Assembly: GCA_005281725.1 (NCBI GenBank) | Contig: SSBO01000012.1 | Span: 6,141,177-6,205,176 of the forward strand | Length of the DNA stretch: 64,000 nucleotides | From: Wuchereria bancrofti | Taxonomy: Eukaryota; Nematoda; Chromadorea; Rhabditida; Onchocercidae | Direction of reading: 5' to 3' | Part shown: piece by piece, positions 27,564 to 46,748 of the stretch | Layout of the letters: every line of letters begins with the position of its first letter | Position numbering within the stretch: position 1 is the first letter of the stretch | Made by a program: the position numbers and the translations under genes | Notes under the pieces: generated by a model | What the model was told of the DNA's origin: nothing | Seen by the model: only the letters and a program-made list of their open reading frames with translations | Database searches by the model: none

Positions 27564-27635
27564 ATCACTTTGATCTCTAAGTCTTAATTTAGATCACTTT
27601 GATCTCTAAGTCTTTGATCTCTAAGATCTCTAAGT
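27564..27635. repeat. Short tandem array of GATCTCTAAG units
   Basis: Units reading GATCTCTAAG or close variants, some preceded by ATCACTTT, occur four times in about 70 bases with uneven spacers. It looks like a small, decayed minisatellite. Confidence 0.7.
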
Positions 27636-30600
27636 TGTGAATTTTAATCATGTCAGACAAACAAATAGAAAAAGTAAGGAAAATTAGCAAAAACTGAGAA
27701 AAATAGGGATAGCAGCGTATAAAAGGGAAAAGATAAAATGTGAAAGAAACGTCTATTTAAGTAATGAAATTTACTGCTACCATTCTATCAGTAATGTGTA
27801 ATTTTACCTTTCTAGTGCCTAACCTTTTGCAGTCGGAAAAACGACCTTGACTGCTAGGCCTATCAAAGGTTCCTCTGTGTTAACCGCGGAAAATTTGGTG
27901 GCACTGGAGACAGGAAAGGAGAGAGAGAAAGAAATAAGAAATTAAAAGAAATTAAGTTTGAAAGTTGATCTTAAGCTTTGTTCATATCACTTTTCTTTAT
28001 GATGTTGTTTGAAACCATTTCTAACCATGTTTTGCCACTCATATTTTTACCACTCACATAATTTACGTGATGGTTCTTTTTGAAACTACAAGACCAGTCA
28101 CAACCATCCGATTCTTTAAGACTCTTTTTCATCATCACATCCAATTCAGTTTGATTTCTGCCCCGAATATTTATGCAGATAATCTTCTCAAATGTTTTGA
28201 GCATTAAATTCATCTCTTACATACTTTTATCATTATGCCAAACTTTAGATATTACCAAATTTCGGTAAAAATTGTTGCGATCAGTAGTAATTCACTGTCA
28301 CTATTTATGTTTTGCACTGGAAATGCCCGAGGTTTTTGTTTTAGAAAATGTTTTGAAAAATATTTTCCGTCCTGTTCCGTAATGATGAAATCAGGTTGTT
28401 TTTAAACAATGCAAGACCGCAATATACTTTTGGTCAATAAATTATAAATATGTCCCTTTACTTACTACTCATTTCTGTTATTTTTCTCTTGCAAACAAGA
28501 AATCTTGTGTATTGTACCGTTGTATAATGCATACCACATCATTTCTCTAGTCTTTCATTAGTTTATAATAATTTACTGTGAGCAGGTAATAAACAGTTAG
28601 AAATAATTGAATGAGTTGAGGGAACTGTGTTATTGATATTGAAATACCATCAACAAGTTTCACCGTTAGCATTAATGTGTTTTTCATTTATCAATGAAAT
28701 ACTGAAATTATGCTCTTGTCAACCATATGACTAAATGTCTGTATTCATTTCTTTACTGACATATTTTCACATGCTAAGTTTGTGATGTTAAAATTCGAAA
28801 TTGGCTGAATTCAAAGATCGCTTTGCTTCATTCAGTAGAACTCGCATCTTATTGATTACATTTGATTTGAAATTTTACCGCGTTAAAAATCATAAATTCA
28901 GAGCATATATAGTTCTTTTTGGAAACTAGAAGTGAGGGTTTATTTTTCAACTTCTTATCGTAGGGAAGAAACAAAAACATTTTTAATTCTAATGTAACAC
29001 TATAGATTGAGTTTTAACTTTGTTCATAGTATATACAGATTTGTCACTATTGCAGTGTTAATGTCCATATACAATAATGACATTAAAAAGCTCTTTTCTC
29101 TTTATCGCTGTGAACTATTGATCCCTGTTGATTATAATTACAGATGTGAAAAAAAGCTGCCATCAATGGAAATAATTCAAACTCTACATCACTTACCGCT
29201 GCTACAAAAATTCCAAGCACTCATAGTTCACATTTCGACAAAGCTGTTCCTTTCTCATCATCAATACTTTGTACCCACCCTTACGATGACCTAATTGATT
29301 TCAGCTCGGTTTAATTGACCGTGACTGAAGTTTAACTAAGAAAAGTGCTTTGATCTCCATAATGAGTTTATATCACTCTCGTTATTTTCTCAACAAGATG
29401 ACTAATCGTTAAGAATGAACATAGTCCTTCTCTTTTTATAAAAAAAAGGAGAAACCACTAGTCGGTTTTGTTTATATGGGCGATCAATTTCAATTAGATT
29501 TCAATTATTCCTCTCACTGGCATTTTTTCCTTTGTATTTGACAAAACTACCCATTCCACTGAATTCAAAAATATGCCATTAATAAGGATGACGCATCTGA
29601 ATGTGATCTTTTGAATGAGTAATCCTATGAACTTGACAGGGTCATCTTAAAATTTCCTAAAACGATCAGTTCAGATATTAATATAGAGGTATTTAGTGGT
29701 GAACTCATTAAAGTAAGTAAAAAATAGCTTGAATGTGTTATGCATCCACAGCAAGGCAAATCTTTTCCAAATCTGTTGTCAACAACAACAGTAAAATTTG
29801 AAGCAATGACATTTGAAACAGCAAGCAATGAAATAACTGACAAAGCATACTTATGCAAATTTGCGAAAGCCCAGTAACTGAAGATGAAACCTTCAATTCC
29901 ATTTCATTTTACTTAATTGTATTCTAAAGTAATATCAGTCATAGTATCTATTTGTAGGGTGCATCTTTTCATTGCTTTTAATCTTCATTCTTTGCATAAT
30001 GCATTTTAACAAAATTTTGAAGCACTACTTACTGATGACAATATTTACTATTTTTGATAGACCATTTTAAATATGCTTACATTTATTCATAAACTTCTTA
30101 GACACATGCATTGAGTGGTTCAATAATTTTTGCAATTTAAATGGTTACTTTATGCTTAAATGTAGCAAATATTATAAATATATTCTCACATTATAAGAGA
30201 TTGATTTGTTTTTTGATATTTGCTGCTTACTGCTGAAGCATAGTATCATTAGAGCCTTCAGAAACATATATCACAATAGTGAGCTTCCAATGAGAAACTT
30301 TTTTTATTCATTTGATTATTTATTTGACCTCGTCGTTTTTCTGTTTTCTATCCTGCTGCCCATTATATTTTTAATTTTTTCTTAGATTATTTTACTGTTA
30401 TTTTAATTTTAATATCTTATACATAATTTTCTGTGTTATTTCAGTAATGTAGATTTTGGACTTATTTTAAGTCTTTTCAAAAGAAAGCTTGTAAACTGAC
30501 CTGTTCATAAATATTCTAATATTTTGAGCCATCACAATTTTAAATGTTTGGTTGCGATTTTTACTGAAATCTTTTTTCAGAACTTTGAATTTCTTATGCA

Positions 30601-30709
30601 TGATTTAAAGTTCTACCATGTGATTTAAATTATATGTAACATTCGTTATATGTACTTAAGAAGTAAAATGATGAAATCGTACATTGTCTGCAAAACCTAT
30701 TATTCCTTT

Positions 30710-30745
30710 ATAACTGAAACTCTGCTTCTGCAGAGTTTCAGTTAT
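30710..30745. repeat. Perfect 16-bp hairpin with TTCT loop
   Basis: Bases 30710-30725 (ATAACTGAAACTCTGC) are the exact reverse complement of 30730-30745, separated by TTCT. Pairing does not extend beyond the arms. It is too short for a usual pre-miRNA; it could be a palindromic insertion footprint or an RNA structure element. Confidence 0.6.
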
Positions 30746-33700
30746 TCTTTAACTATTTGTTCAGAAAATCCGAAAATGGAATTTCTGTGATTCTATAGCC
30801 ACACGAAAACAGTAAGGAATCATGTAAGTTCCATCTAAAGGAACATTTTAAAGAATAATTGAAAATCTGATTATAAACGAGCAGTTAACTAATCTACAGA
30901 AGCAGGTTTCTCTGTTATGTTCGAGAAGATCAGTATAAGAGGACCGTATTGTAAGCAAGTATTACTATGACAAAGTGCTAATTATTTTTCTTTCTTGTGA
31001 TCACTTGTATTCGATGTATTTGCCAAAAATTTACTCTTGGAAATGAGGACGAATAAAACTGAATGAAACTGCTTCCCATATTTTAATCGTTTCGATTTCT
31101 TCGAATGTATACCTTTCAAGTCTGAACTAAAACAAAGCTTGAGACTTCTTTGAACCATTTGATTAACCAACGTGGCTGTTCCTCATCAGAAACATCAAAA
31201 TTGAATCATTGATGCCAATTCCATATCAACGCACATCGGCTCTTAATCTAACATGTGATTCAGAATTGGCTTACCTCAAGCTAATTCGTAGCACTGAATT
31301 TCAAAAAATTTTGTTTTCATGTACAAATCTTTGTTTCAATATGTTAACTAATTACGATCGTGGTTTCTTTCTTCGAAGAATATTCTTCACACTGATATTT
31401 GTAAGGAACTGAATGGTGAAATTAATATCTGAAATGGACATAGTAGTGTGGTGACAATTAAAATGATTTGACCGACAATCTCATCGTTGACAGTTCATCC
31501 ACTTCGGTGACCCAGCCGCTGTCACCACGCCCTTCTCTGCCCGTTTTTGTGCATCTTCACAGTGACAGGACTGCGTAAATCATAAGGAGAAGAGGGCCGA
31601 GTTAAATTGAATTGAATCCACCACCAACGAGAAGTTGCATCACTTCGAACATTCCGTTTTCGCTCCACTCGGATATCAAACACCCTTGTACAGTTAACCG
31701 ATTGTAACAATTCAATTTGCGATTGGACCACAGTACTTTAATCATTTTATGATTCATTTTCTGGTACCGTCTACCTGTTGCAAATTGTTCTTTTATCTTC
31801 TCCATTACCATCATTATTTTCCGTCATCGTCCCAGTGTTGGAGGACCATGCTCAAAGTATATGCCGGGCTATCCGCCAGCACTGCGACCATCCATATAAT
31901 TACTTGTTTAGGGTTTTAAAGCTTAACTTCTACTGATTTTTAATTGGAAGTAAAAGTTTCCTAAGGCTGAGGAATTTATACAATAACTTCTGTACATAAC
32001 TTTTGCTTCTTTCAAATAGTCTCACTATCCCAGAATTTGACCGATAAGAGAAAAGAGAATGGAGGAACTCCCAATAACTTTATAGCACTGTCAAGGAAAA
32101 CAGATTTATCTAATTAAAACAGAATTGAGAATTTGAAATTTCAAATGGTACTTTCAACCACTACTGATGTCATCCTAATTGCATTTCGCAATACCAAGTA
32201 GTAAATAAAAAAAAGTAAGTATAGTCTACTAATTTCTTTTCTGTCCATCTTCCAATCCTAATATTTGTCACAACACTTTGATTATTTCTTTGCAATAATT
32301 CTTTCAAGTCGTCTAAAAATATAAAATCGGAACTTAAATGCGTGTGGGTTTATTCAAGTCAACGATGTAGATTGTTTAGCGACAGTATCAACTAATATTT
32401 ATATGAAATATAAGAGTGATATAATAATTGACAAGCAAAAATTTTTTGTCTTATTTTAGAAACCGAATGTCTTACACTTTTCAGACAAGTAATCAAGTCT
32501 GTGAAGGTATTCAGGAAATCATACATTATCCTATTTTTCTTCAGAGAAGGTATTTGCGCTTTTGTCATCTAACCCTCCCTCTACAAATACACTTTCAGCT
32601 GTTTTTTCTACACTTGTCCTGCAATTAACTGAAAATTAGTCAAGAGAAAGTACTAGAAGTTTCAAGAAAATACAGTTTTTTAAATGCAGTCGGGGAAGTA
32701 ATGAATCCCAGATTTGCAGTTGTTTAAAAAAATCATATGAATTGTTTTCCCACTCCACTTATTGTTTGCATATCTTGTTGTGTATCTCCATCATTTTTCC
32801 TCTCATATGCCCTATTAATATAGGAATTCATAAACTTTTGCATAGCAGCATTTTCTTCTAATAGTATCCTTTCCTAGAAAATAGTATGTCTCAGTAATTT
32901 ATTACTTTTGGGAAGCCATGACTAACAAACAAGGCATATTTTCGTCTACTTCAGAATGTTTGCGGATTGAAAATAATGAGTGATGCATAAACTTATGTTT
33001 TAGCAAATAAAATGGTTAAGTTGTTGTATAGTAACACCCAAAAGCCATTCAGACAAATGATACCATATGTAGCAGCGTTTTTGGACGTGTTTGAAGGAAG
33101 GTTTTCTGGATGTGATTGCTTGGCATGATTTTATCGTTTTATTCACAAATAACCGGAACTTATAGTTTTATATTAGGTGGTTCATAAAAACGGAATATCA
33201 AATGTGACACAACGATTTTTCTTCACAGGATCGACAGAGGTTAGCAACGCATGTAGTGTGACTTAAACCATATCAAAAATTCATAAATTTTCTTGCAATA
33301 ATCAGTACACTGATTTCATTTGCTGAAATACATTATAACAAATATTTGTAAATTTTATTTGCCAACTCTACTTGTCGTGTGATTTCTTGAAAATCAGAAA
33401 AAATGTATTAGACTAGTAGAAAACTTTAAATAATAGTTATCCAGTAAAGTACTAAATAATAGTTAAATAATGGTTACATTTAAAAATAACCTTCTTATAT
33501 ATAGAAATTTGAAATTACAACATGCGCATTCGAGACTGCCACATAAAGATTCTCAGAAATATTTCTAATGCAATAAAAAGTGAAGTTTACTGACTCTGCT
33601 CCTCACAATCGCTATTCCTTTTTCTTTTTATTGCAAGCTTACGTTTTTCTAAGCAAGTCTAAAATTCTTTTTGCTTCAACAATAAATAGAGGAAACTGAG

Positions 33701-34206
33701 AGAGTTTAATCTCGTAAACCATCGTAACTTTGGTTCTATTACTTCTCACTGATACTTTACCCCTTTACTCTTCAATGACAACACAATCAGTTTTATTTCA
33801 TTCTTTATTAAAATATATGATTTACGCTGCTATATTAAGTGTTTTAGAAGAAATACTACGTGTTTGGAAAAAATGCATAATACACGACTGATAAGTTAAA
33901 CTATCAAATGATTATACGTGGTAGGCTCATCGGTCGCAAGATAACAAATCAATCGCTCAGTGGTGTGACCACATATCATCAATGATTTCATCAGATTCAC
34001 TCAAATCAAACCTTACCCACCCAAAAATCGTCAAACTTTACTCACATAACGTGAGTCGTCATTCAGCGTGGCCGCGTTAAATATTGAAATTGAATATTCG
34101 AAGAGTGCAGTTGTGTGAAGTCGTATGTAGTGAGGGATGGTTGGTTTAGGTTAGAGGGTGTACTGGTCTATACGTCGTATTGTTGTTATCATTATTGCTA
34201 ATTCAC

Positions 34207-39882
<5,676 letters not shown>

Positions 39883-40745
39883 GTGTATTATGTGATTTTT
39901 ACACATTGTGATATGCCCTTAAGGCATGGTTTCTGCTTACATGCAAGGTTTTGAGTTGGCTCAGATATTTAGTCATGATTGTATGGTAGAATTGTGTTAG
40001 TGCTTTTGGCCTTATACATTATTTAAAGAATGGTGAAATGCAAATCTGAAATTTGACGTGGTTTACGGTTACCTTCATGTCCGATATCTGCATCATATAT
40101 CGACTTCGTTTGTTTATAGTTTAGACAGTTCTAGTAATTGCTAATTTATATTCCACAAATGAGTATTTGCTTTTTTAAAAGCTATCCCTCAATTCTTGTC
40201 ATTTGATGCATCCATCGGTTTGATACGTTGAAATGACATTATAGCTTTCACTCTTCATTTTGAACCTTTTCCCTCATTTCACTTTACGATGGATCTGCTT
40301 GTTGTTCTGTTTCACTGAACATTATTTGGAATCATTTTACTTCCTTTTTAATTTCTAGCCATCATTTGTCATTTCTCTCTCCAGACGCCTCTCTTTACAT
40401 TTTGGTCACTTCATTCCGACAACAATAATGAGTCTTTTCCATTGTGATTTTTCTCACGTACTTGCTTACGTTTGTTGTTTGTCATACGACTTCGTGGCAT
40501 GTAGTACTAGGTTTTTTTTTGCAGTTCCGTTTTATCTTTATTTTGCATGCGGTAATGAATTAAAGTCAAAATCTTGTCTTGATAGTGTGTTTCAATGGAA
40601 TACTTGGTATTTTCCCATAGTTGCTTTAAAAACTTTGTTGGAGAAGCGCTATCAGGTATTATGTCAGTTGATGTAATGTTGCATTTGTTGGTTTTGATGT
40701 TATGTGGAACTGTTCTTGTGTATTACCTCTTTCAGAACATATATA
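39883..40745. other. pct-1 3' UTR and upstream region of the TOM6-like gene
   Basis: No exon is seen. The open frames at 40428-40730 end at the CTCTTTCAG at 40727-40735, which I read as the splice or trans-splice acceptor of the next gene, so the frames are probably outron or untranslated sequence. Confidence 0.4.
40727..40735 (+). promoter_or_regulatory. Candidate spliced-leader trans-splice acceptor
   Basis: CTCTTTCAG placed 10 bases upstream of the TOM6-like start codon, with no coding exon recognisable in front of it. Confidence 0.4.
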
Positions 40746-41129
40746 ATGATCCGCATACAAGCAGCGCCATCTCCAGATGGAGGATCTCTTTCGTGGGTTT
40801 ATCACAATCCATTTTACTGGTAATTACGTTTGGTTTTTAGCATTTTTTCTAATTGCCGACGAAGGATGTCGGCACCGTGCGGTGCGTATACAGATAGGTC
40901 CCTATGTAAATTACCGTATGTTCCGCATAATCTTCATTTAGTTTGGTCTTTTGATCTTGATTTCAATTAGTTTGGAACATTATAACTAACTTTTCACATT
41001 GGCTAGATATTATTTTGGCTGAAAATATCGCTTCAAAATTCTTGCAGGAGTATGTGCAAAAGTCTGGTGGTTTTTGTCGGTGGCGTCTTTCTCGTACGAA
41101 CTGTTAGCGACGAGTGGGATTTTTTGTGA
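40746..41129 (+). CDS. Small tail-anchored protein resembling TOM6 (TOMM6)
   Basis: Two exons, 40746-40819 and 41048-41129, encode 51 residues: MIRIQAAPSPDGGSLSWVYH, NPFYWSMCK, then one membrane segment (SLVVFVGGVFLV) and RTVSDEWDFL. The hydrophobic segment followed by Arg and then SD resembles the end of mammalian TOMM6, where a G-V-x-L-x-R-x-x-S-D pattern follows the helix. TOM6 is a small outer-membrane subunit that stabilises the mitochondrial TOM import channel. A CTCTTTCAG acceptor lies only 10 bases before the ATG, the arrangement expected for spliced-leader trans-splicing. AATAAA occurs at 41274-41279, about 145 bases after the stop. The protein is too short for certainty; any small single-pass protein is possible. 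Confidence 0.5.
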
Positions 41130-41673
41130 TGTTGCCTCCTATGAAAGGATTCCCGCCCAACGAATTTCTCAGAAGCTCAGAAGTTTTGAAAAATGAATTA
41201 TACGTTTGCGCGATAACTTGACAACACTTAGCATTTAAGTATTGCTGTTGGATTGATAAACTTAACGGTTACAAATAAACAAATCAGAGCTAATGCCAGA
41301 TGGATGTGGGAGGTCTCCACACATTCTTCCAATTTTACGAACTTTGATTTCATCTACACTTCGGCATTGCTATGAAAATTTTTACTTATTATTCACTGTG
41401 CACTTTACTGGATTATCAACCTGTTCCAGTTTCGAACAAAGCGCTGTTTCAGTGATGGTTTGGCCAAGATGACCTTTGCTGCAGCCTCAAATTTGGTCTG
41501 ATTTCGTGAAATATAGAGTTGTGCATCTTGACTCATTTGTTCCAATCTGAATAATATAAACAATGTGAAAATCCTGTATGCTTATATTTACAACAATCTC
41601 TCATGTAAAGGGTGGTGTGGTGAGGTGGCAAACTTAATCGAATACATTCCTTGTCTCGAAAATGAGGCTCCTC
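41130..41673. other. Convergent 3' ends of the TOM6-like gene and PNPLA8
   Basis: Contains the AATAAA at 41274-41279 on the plus strand and the 3' untranslated region of the minus-strand phospholipase gene. No coding exon is seen. Confidence 0.5.
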
Positions 41674-44600
41674 TTAGCATAATGCTCGTTGTAGTAGATT
41701 AATTACGAACTTTTTTGGGTCGATTTCATCCAGAGAATATGGGTAGCTGGTGTACGGATTAAAACGTATGTATGACCCTTCCGACAAAGTATCACGCATA
41801 CATAAGTCGACAAGTTCAGTGTCCGTAGCTGAATCAATAATCCGTAAGATTTTTTCTTGAAGACGTGTAGACAACCTCAAACAAAAATCATTAGAGCAAG
41901 TGCTTCAATGAACTCTTTTACATCATAGCAAACGCTAGGCGATGGGGTCGTAAGTACTACGTCAGTACTGTAATGCAAGTTTTTTGTACAAATACGACAC
42001 GCCCAGTTATCTCAATAAATTAAACATGAGTTTATAGCGAACTTTACGCCATTTAATTCGACTTCTGAAACATTCTTTCCATTACCAACAGAAACAACGC
42101 ATTGTATTCGTTCGTGCGGCCAAAGCATGCGTGCCTCATGAACTGCTAAAGCTGTAGGATTATTAGTGAGTACACCACCGTCTTGATAAAGTAGTGGTCC
42201 AAGTGAAACCTGTAAAAACTTGTCTGAAATCCTGAGTACGGGATGTAACATCTACAGGAAAGCTGCTGATACCGTTTTTATAGTAACGTTGTTGGATAAA
42301 TTTCTGATTAAGTTCCTACCTAATTTGGGCATTTATTTAGTAATATTTATAGGAGATATGCCGCATGTAACAAGATTCTGTGAATGAAAGCAAATATTCA
42401 AAGAAATACAAGTTAAGCAAGTTCATGATGCTTATTTATATACTATAGCATCAGTTTAACACAATCAATGTCATAAACCTCTCTATGTATTATATGATTA
42501 AATGGAGCACATGATATGCTCACTTCTTGAAAATAGCCTGGAGCAGCAGCAGAAGCTTGTAAAGCCTCCCAAGCTTTATGATTGCATCCTCCACGGTAGT
42601 GGCTTTCACTTCCGTTAGGATGTCCATAGGTACGAAAAATGTATGGTTGCAGAGTTGGTGTGTTCACAGTACAAGCTACTATACTGAGCATGGGAGTTTC
42701 CCAACGTCCACATATTTCCAGTAATGTGTCTTCGCCAATAACCTTTAACAAAACTTTTAATATACTTTATATGAAGAAAATGATGCATTCCAATATATCT
42801 GTGGTTATTATATGTACTCTAGCAAATTCCTTTGCACATTGAACGACAAACAAGGCATTTAACAGGCAAATCTACAAATTTTCTAAACGATGATATTTGT
42901 AAAAATATTGAAAGATATATGTTTGAAATATGTCTATAATGTGTTTACTTACGTTTTTCAAGATCTGCTTCCATTTTTCAGTGTTATAGTAAGCATGTGA
43001 AAGAAGAAGGCCGCTCATCCCCGAAAATTTGCCTTGGCTAAAAAGCTCCCTTGAGATCTCAATATAAACTTCCTTACATTTCCCAACTGGTAACCTCTTA
43101 GCAGCAAGTAGTGCACCAATAATAGCTCCAGTACTTACGCCCACGATTAGGTCGAACACCTCTACAACCTGAAGAGATATTTTGTAATCGGTAAGGATAC
43201 AAATAAAATTACTCCTCCACTCAGAAAAAATCAAAATTACCTTTGATCCTTTCAAATTATTTTCTAGCGCTTGTAAAACATCAAGGCCTAATACACCTCT
43301 CGTACCTCCACCATCAAGTGACAACACTCGAATACCGGCCCCACGTGGGGTGCTAACATCTCCCACGAGGAGTAAGAACTGCCGAATGTGTTCTTTTAGA
43401 ATTTCATCATTAGTCCGTAGTAAGAGGCGTTTCAACTTCTTGATAATTGAACCATGGAACTAAATACAGAAATGATTTCCTTCTTTCACATACTCTCTCA
43501 CAAGGCAACTGTTGGTTTAAGCTATTTATCTATTTCGATATTTTATTCATTCACGAGGATTAGAAAATACTTGTTATTTTATTTTAAGGCATTTTCTAAC
43601 AAAACCTGTTACTCTAAAGTATTTCTGTTTCTGTTTACAAATAACTTTTTAATGAAAACCTGAAACCCAACAGCACGCGCCTCAGGATATTCCATATAAT
43701 GTTTACATAATTCTCGTGTTTTCAACATCACAGAGCCATCTGTTTCTGCAGACAGTAAGCTAAGCACAAGTGATCGTGTTTGATCGAAAAGTGAAGACTT
43801 CGGTATACTAACTACTTTTTTGCGTTGTGTTCTGCAACACTAATATTAGTTAGAATCCAAATAAAAAAAAAAACTCCGTGTTTTTTTGGAACTAAAAAAT
43901 AAATTAAGAACAGCCACAATTCACAAGTTTTTACTCGAAGTCCCGTTCCCAACAGTATATAACTGTTCCCAACAAAGTGTTCTTGGCGGTGGTGCGACTA
44001 CACACCGAACAAGGTCGTAAAGTTCATGATTCCACTTCAAGATATTTTGGTTGTCAAAGTATGACAATACTTATTTTCAGTTATTTTTGATAGCAAAATT
44101 AACTTTCCATTAATAAAAAAATTCTGATCTCAAATGAGTAAGTTGTTTGAAAATTTGAACAACCTTTTGTTTCTAGATATTTTATATGCTTTAATTTTAA
44201 TAGATGATGAGATGACACTAAAAATATCTTTGATAAACTGATAAAATATAAACCATATGTTTACATTACAAGATATATTTGCAAACCCGCCTTATGTCAA
44301 CCTTTTCTATTTCCCTCGTCCCATCAGAAGGCCACAGTGAAGAAAGAATCGAAGAAAGATATGAAAGATGCGTTGCAGTGGGTAAACTCGATGTGAATGT
44401 CTGAGACTGCAAAACGTATTATAGCAATAGATATAAATAGAAAATATTGTTAAACCATGAATTTTGTCTGTTCACTGTGTGCTGCACATCGAACTGCTTC
44501 CTGCTTCCAGTGTTTGCTTAATGGATAAACCAGCAACAATACAAGCAATATCAAAATATATGAAAAAGGATTAGGGGAAAAACATGGAAAATAAAGAAAC

Positions 44601-45082
44601 CAAAAATTCAACACTCAATAAAACAAAAATCAATCGATCACACTTAAAAGCAAGTCAGAAAACACTTAAAGAATAAATCTTCCGGTCAAGAATTAAAAAT
44701 TGTAAATTTAAACCAATTCACTAACTACTCTGAGGAAACTAATCTCTTAGACTTTCAACTACTTTTTCCACAAACACACTAGGATTTTAAAACCTAATAA
44801 TTAACAGCTAGTTATATAAATCTTTACCTAAAATTCTAGCATAATAACCAGCAGTGCTTAAAATCAAATAGAAAAAGAACCAGTGCTGTTCCTGCTAAAC
44901 TTTTTATTTCGTAATGACAAAGAAGTTACCCGAAGCACAGCGCTCTCAGATGATTTGTCTCCCATGTAGTTTGTGGTTTCAGTGCTTCCTCCAGTTTTGT
45001 GATTTTTCTTATTAACTCCCCTTCCAGAATTCTTGAATCTTTTGCTCAAACGCCAAAGAGATGTTGCAGCTCTTCTCCACAT
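41674..45082 (-). CDS. Calcium-independent phospholipase A2-gamma-like patatin protein (PNPLA8 family)
   Basis: Eight exons in phase, 478 residues: 44930-45082, about 43925-44034, 43660-43831, 43241-43438, 42953-43168, 42524-42742, 42043-42209 and 41674-41875. The N-terminus MWRRAATSLWRLSKRFKNSG is Arg/Ser-rich without acidic residues, like a mitochondrial presequence. The patatin core is complete: oxyanion-hole motif RVLSLDGGGTRGV, catalytic serine in GVSTGAIIG and catalytic Asp in YQDGGVLTNNPTAL. Matches around the core (FRTYGHPNGSESHY, SAAAPGYFQE, IDSATDTE, YIRFNPY) are those of PNPLA8, which releases fatty acids from mitochondrial and peroxisomal phospholipids. The protein stops soon after the domain (KKFVINLLQRALC) and lacks roughly the last 50 residues of the human enzyme. 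The acceptor of exon 2 and the weak donor at 42043 are chosen by phase. Confidence 0.9.
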
Positions 45083-46748
45083 ACAAAAACCGTACAATCA
45101 ACAATTAAACTTAATAACTACACGGTCTGGATTCAACTCGGAGGCAGTATTTTTCGCCCTACAAATAAAGATGAAACAAATTAGCCGAAAACTGTTATGA
45201 TTATGAATACTGCATCAATCAAACTCAAAATTATGAAACAACATATCCGATCTCTATGAGTAGAATATGATCAGCTCTGTATGTACTGCATGACAGGCCT
45301 TACTGATGTGCCGAAGAAACACATCATCCAATCTTCAACCTTGTTCATTTCAAAAAGCAGCATTTTCAAAGACATGATTACACGAAAAGATGTGGAAATA
45401 CAATTACAAATATACGGACAACACCAGACTGAATATAAAAACAAAAAACAATCCCAATCCTGTGTTCTGCAATTCTTCATCAAGGCATAATTTCTCAATC
45501 CCAATTGTAAGCAGTACGGTCCGGTGACTGCCACATTATTTATGCTCACATATTGACTAACATCCTAAACTTCCGGAATCTCGCATCTTAGGCAAGCCAT
45601 TTTACTCATAGTCAGTATAGAAATTTGTAGTGGCCGAAGCTCAGAACAAAAGCAACCCCAGTATTGAACTGCAGAAGCAGGGGCAACATGTAGTGACAAC
45701 TCAGGTAAGTACAGAATTCTACCGTTTACTTTCCATGTAATTCAAAAGTGAAAATATGCAGACACAATTTGGGACCCTCACTCTGCATTCAACACAGCAT
45801 CACTCACTATGCGCTCTATTCCATTAAATTAAACTCTGACTCTGGCGTAAACTAACTTTTACAACAGGGTGGCGGGAGTTACCGCTTACTCGAACAATAG
45901 GATCCCAACTAAGTCTTATTCACTAATGTCCCCAAAAATTACCGTATATTACGGTTGAATCGTCGACAAGCACTACACCTTAACTACGAGTATTTCCAGA
46001 CAAAGCTTCATTACAGACTCGAAATGTGCCAGCGTTGACCTTCAGTGATTACAGAAGTATTTCAATAATTACCGTGTGATACATACTTCTCAGCTATGTT
46101 TAAAAATATCAACAAAAGCAGATGATCACAAAACCTGAACGAAATATCACGGTAATAAATCAGTTACTTACCCACCACAACCTCCGCACTAAAAAGCTTC
46201 CCAAAAAAATATTGAACTTCAGTACCACTACGTTAAAACCTTTAAATCGTTGTTTTTTATATCCGTGATTACTATAACAAGTGGAGGACATTTTTAAGAA
46301 TATATTCACTTTTTTTTTTCATAAACAAATCCGTACTGGATAAAAGTGAACTCTCCCTGTCAACCAATTAAAGCACCACAGTCATCAATAACATCGCAAC
46401 AGGTAAAGCCAGATAACTTCCCTATTCTCCGTATGCATTACAACATAAGAATATAAAATTAATTTAGATAAGAACATAAAATAAAATTATTTCGAATAGA
46501 AATGATGATGCAACGCAGAAGAAATCATTTACAACCACGTAATCATACATATATAAAATGAACTGCCGACTGTTTCCAATGGCTGACTGAATGGCGGAAA
46601 CAACGTGTCACAGCCGTACTGATGTGTCAATTAGTAAACATTAGCTTTGAGTTTACAAACTGTTCCCTCCAGTGATCACTAATTTTAAATGATAAAGTAA
46701 ACATCAGGTAATGTGAAAGAGGTATACTAATTTGTGACTTCTAAATCA
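45083..46748. other. Intergenic region between PNPLA8 and ZSWIM8
   Basis: Upstream of PNPLA8 and downstream of ZSWIM8. No exon with supporting splice sites was found; the open frames around 45271-45549 occur on both strands and look like chance. It presumably contains the PNPLA8 promoter and the ZSWIM8 3' UTR. Confidence 0.4.

Larger units (their letters stand above)
27393..34206. other. Gene-poor stretch upstream of pct-1
   Basis: No gene was recognised. Contents: a short tandem array of GATCTCTAAG units at 27564-27635, a perfect 16-bp hairpin at 30710-30745, and a GC-richer island at 31470-31880 that is open in several frames on both strands. The isolated open frames (for example near 29007-29294 and 32428-32628) lack splice context and have AT-driven composition. 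The region just upstream of 34207 is probably the pct-1 promoter or 5' UTR. Confidence 0.4.
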
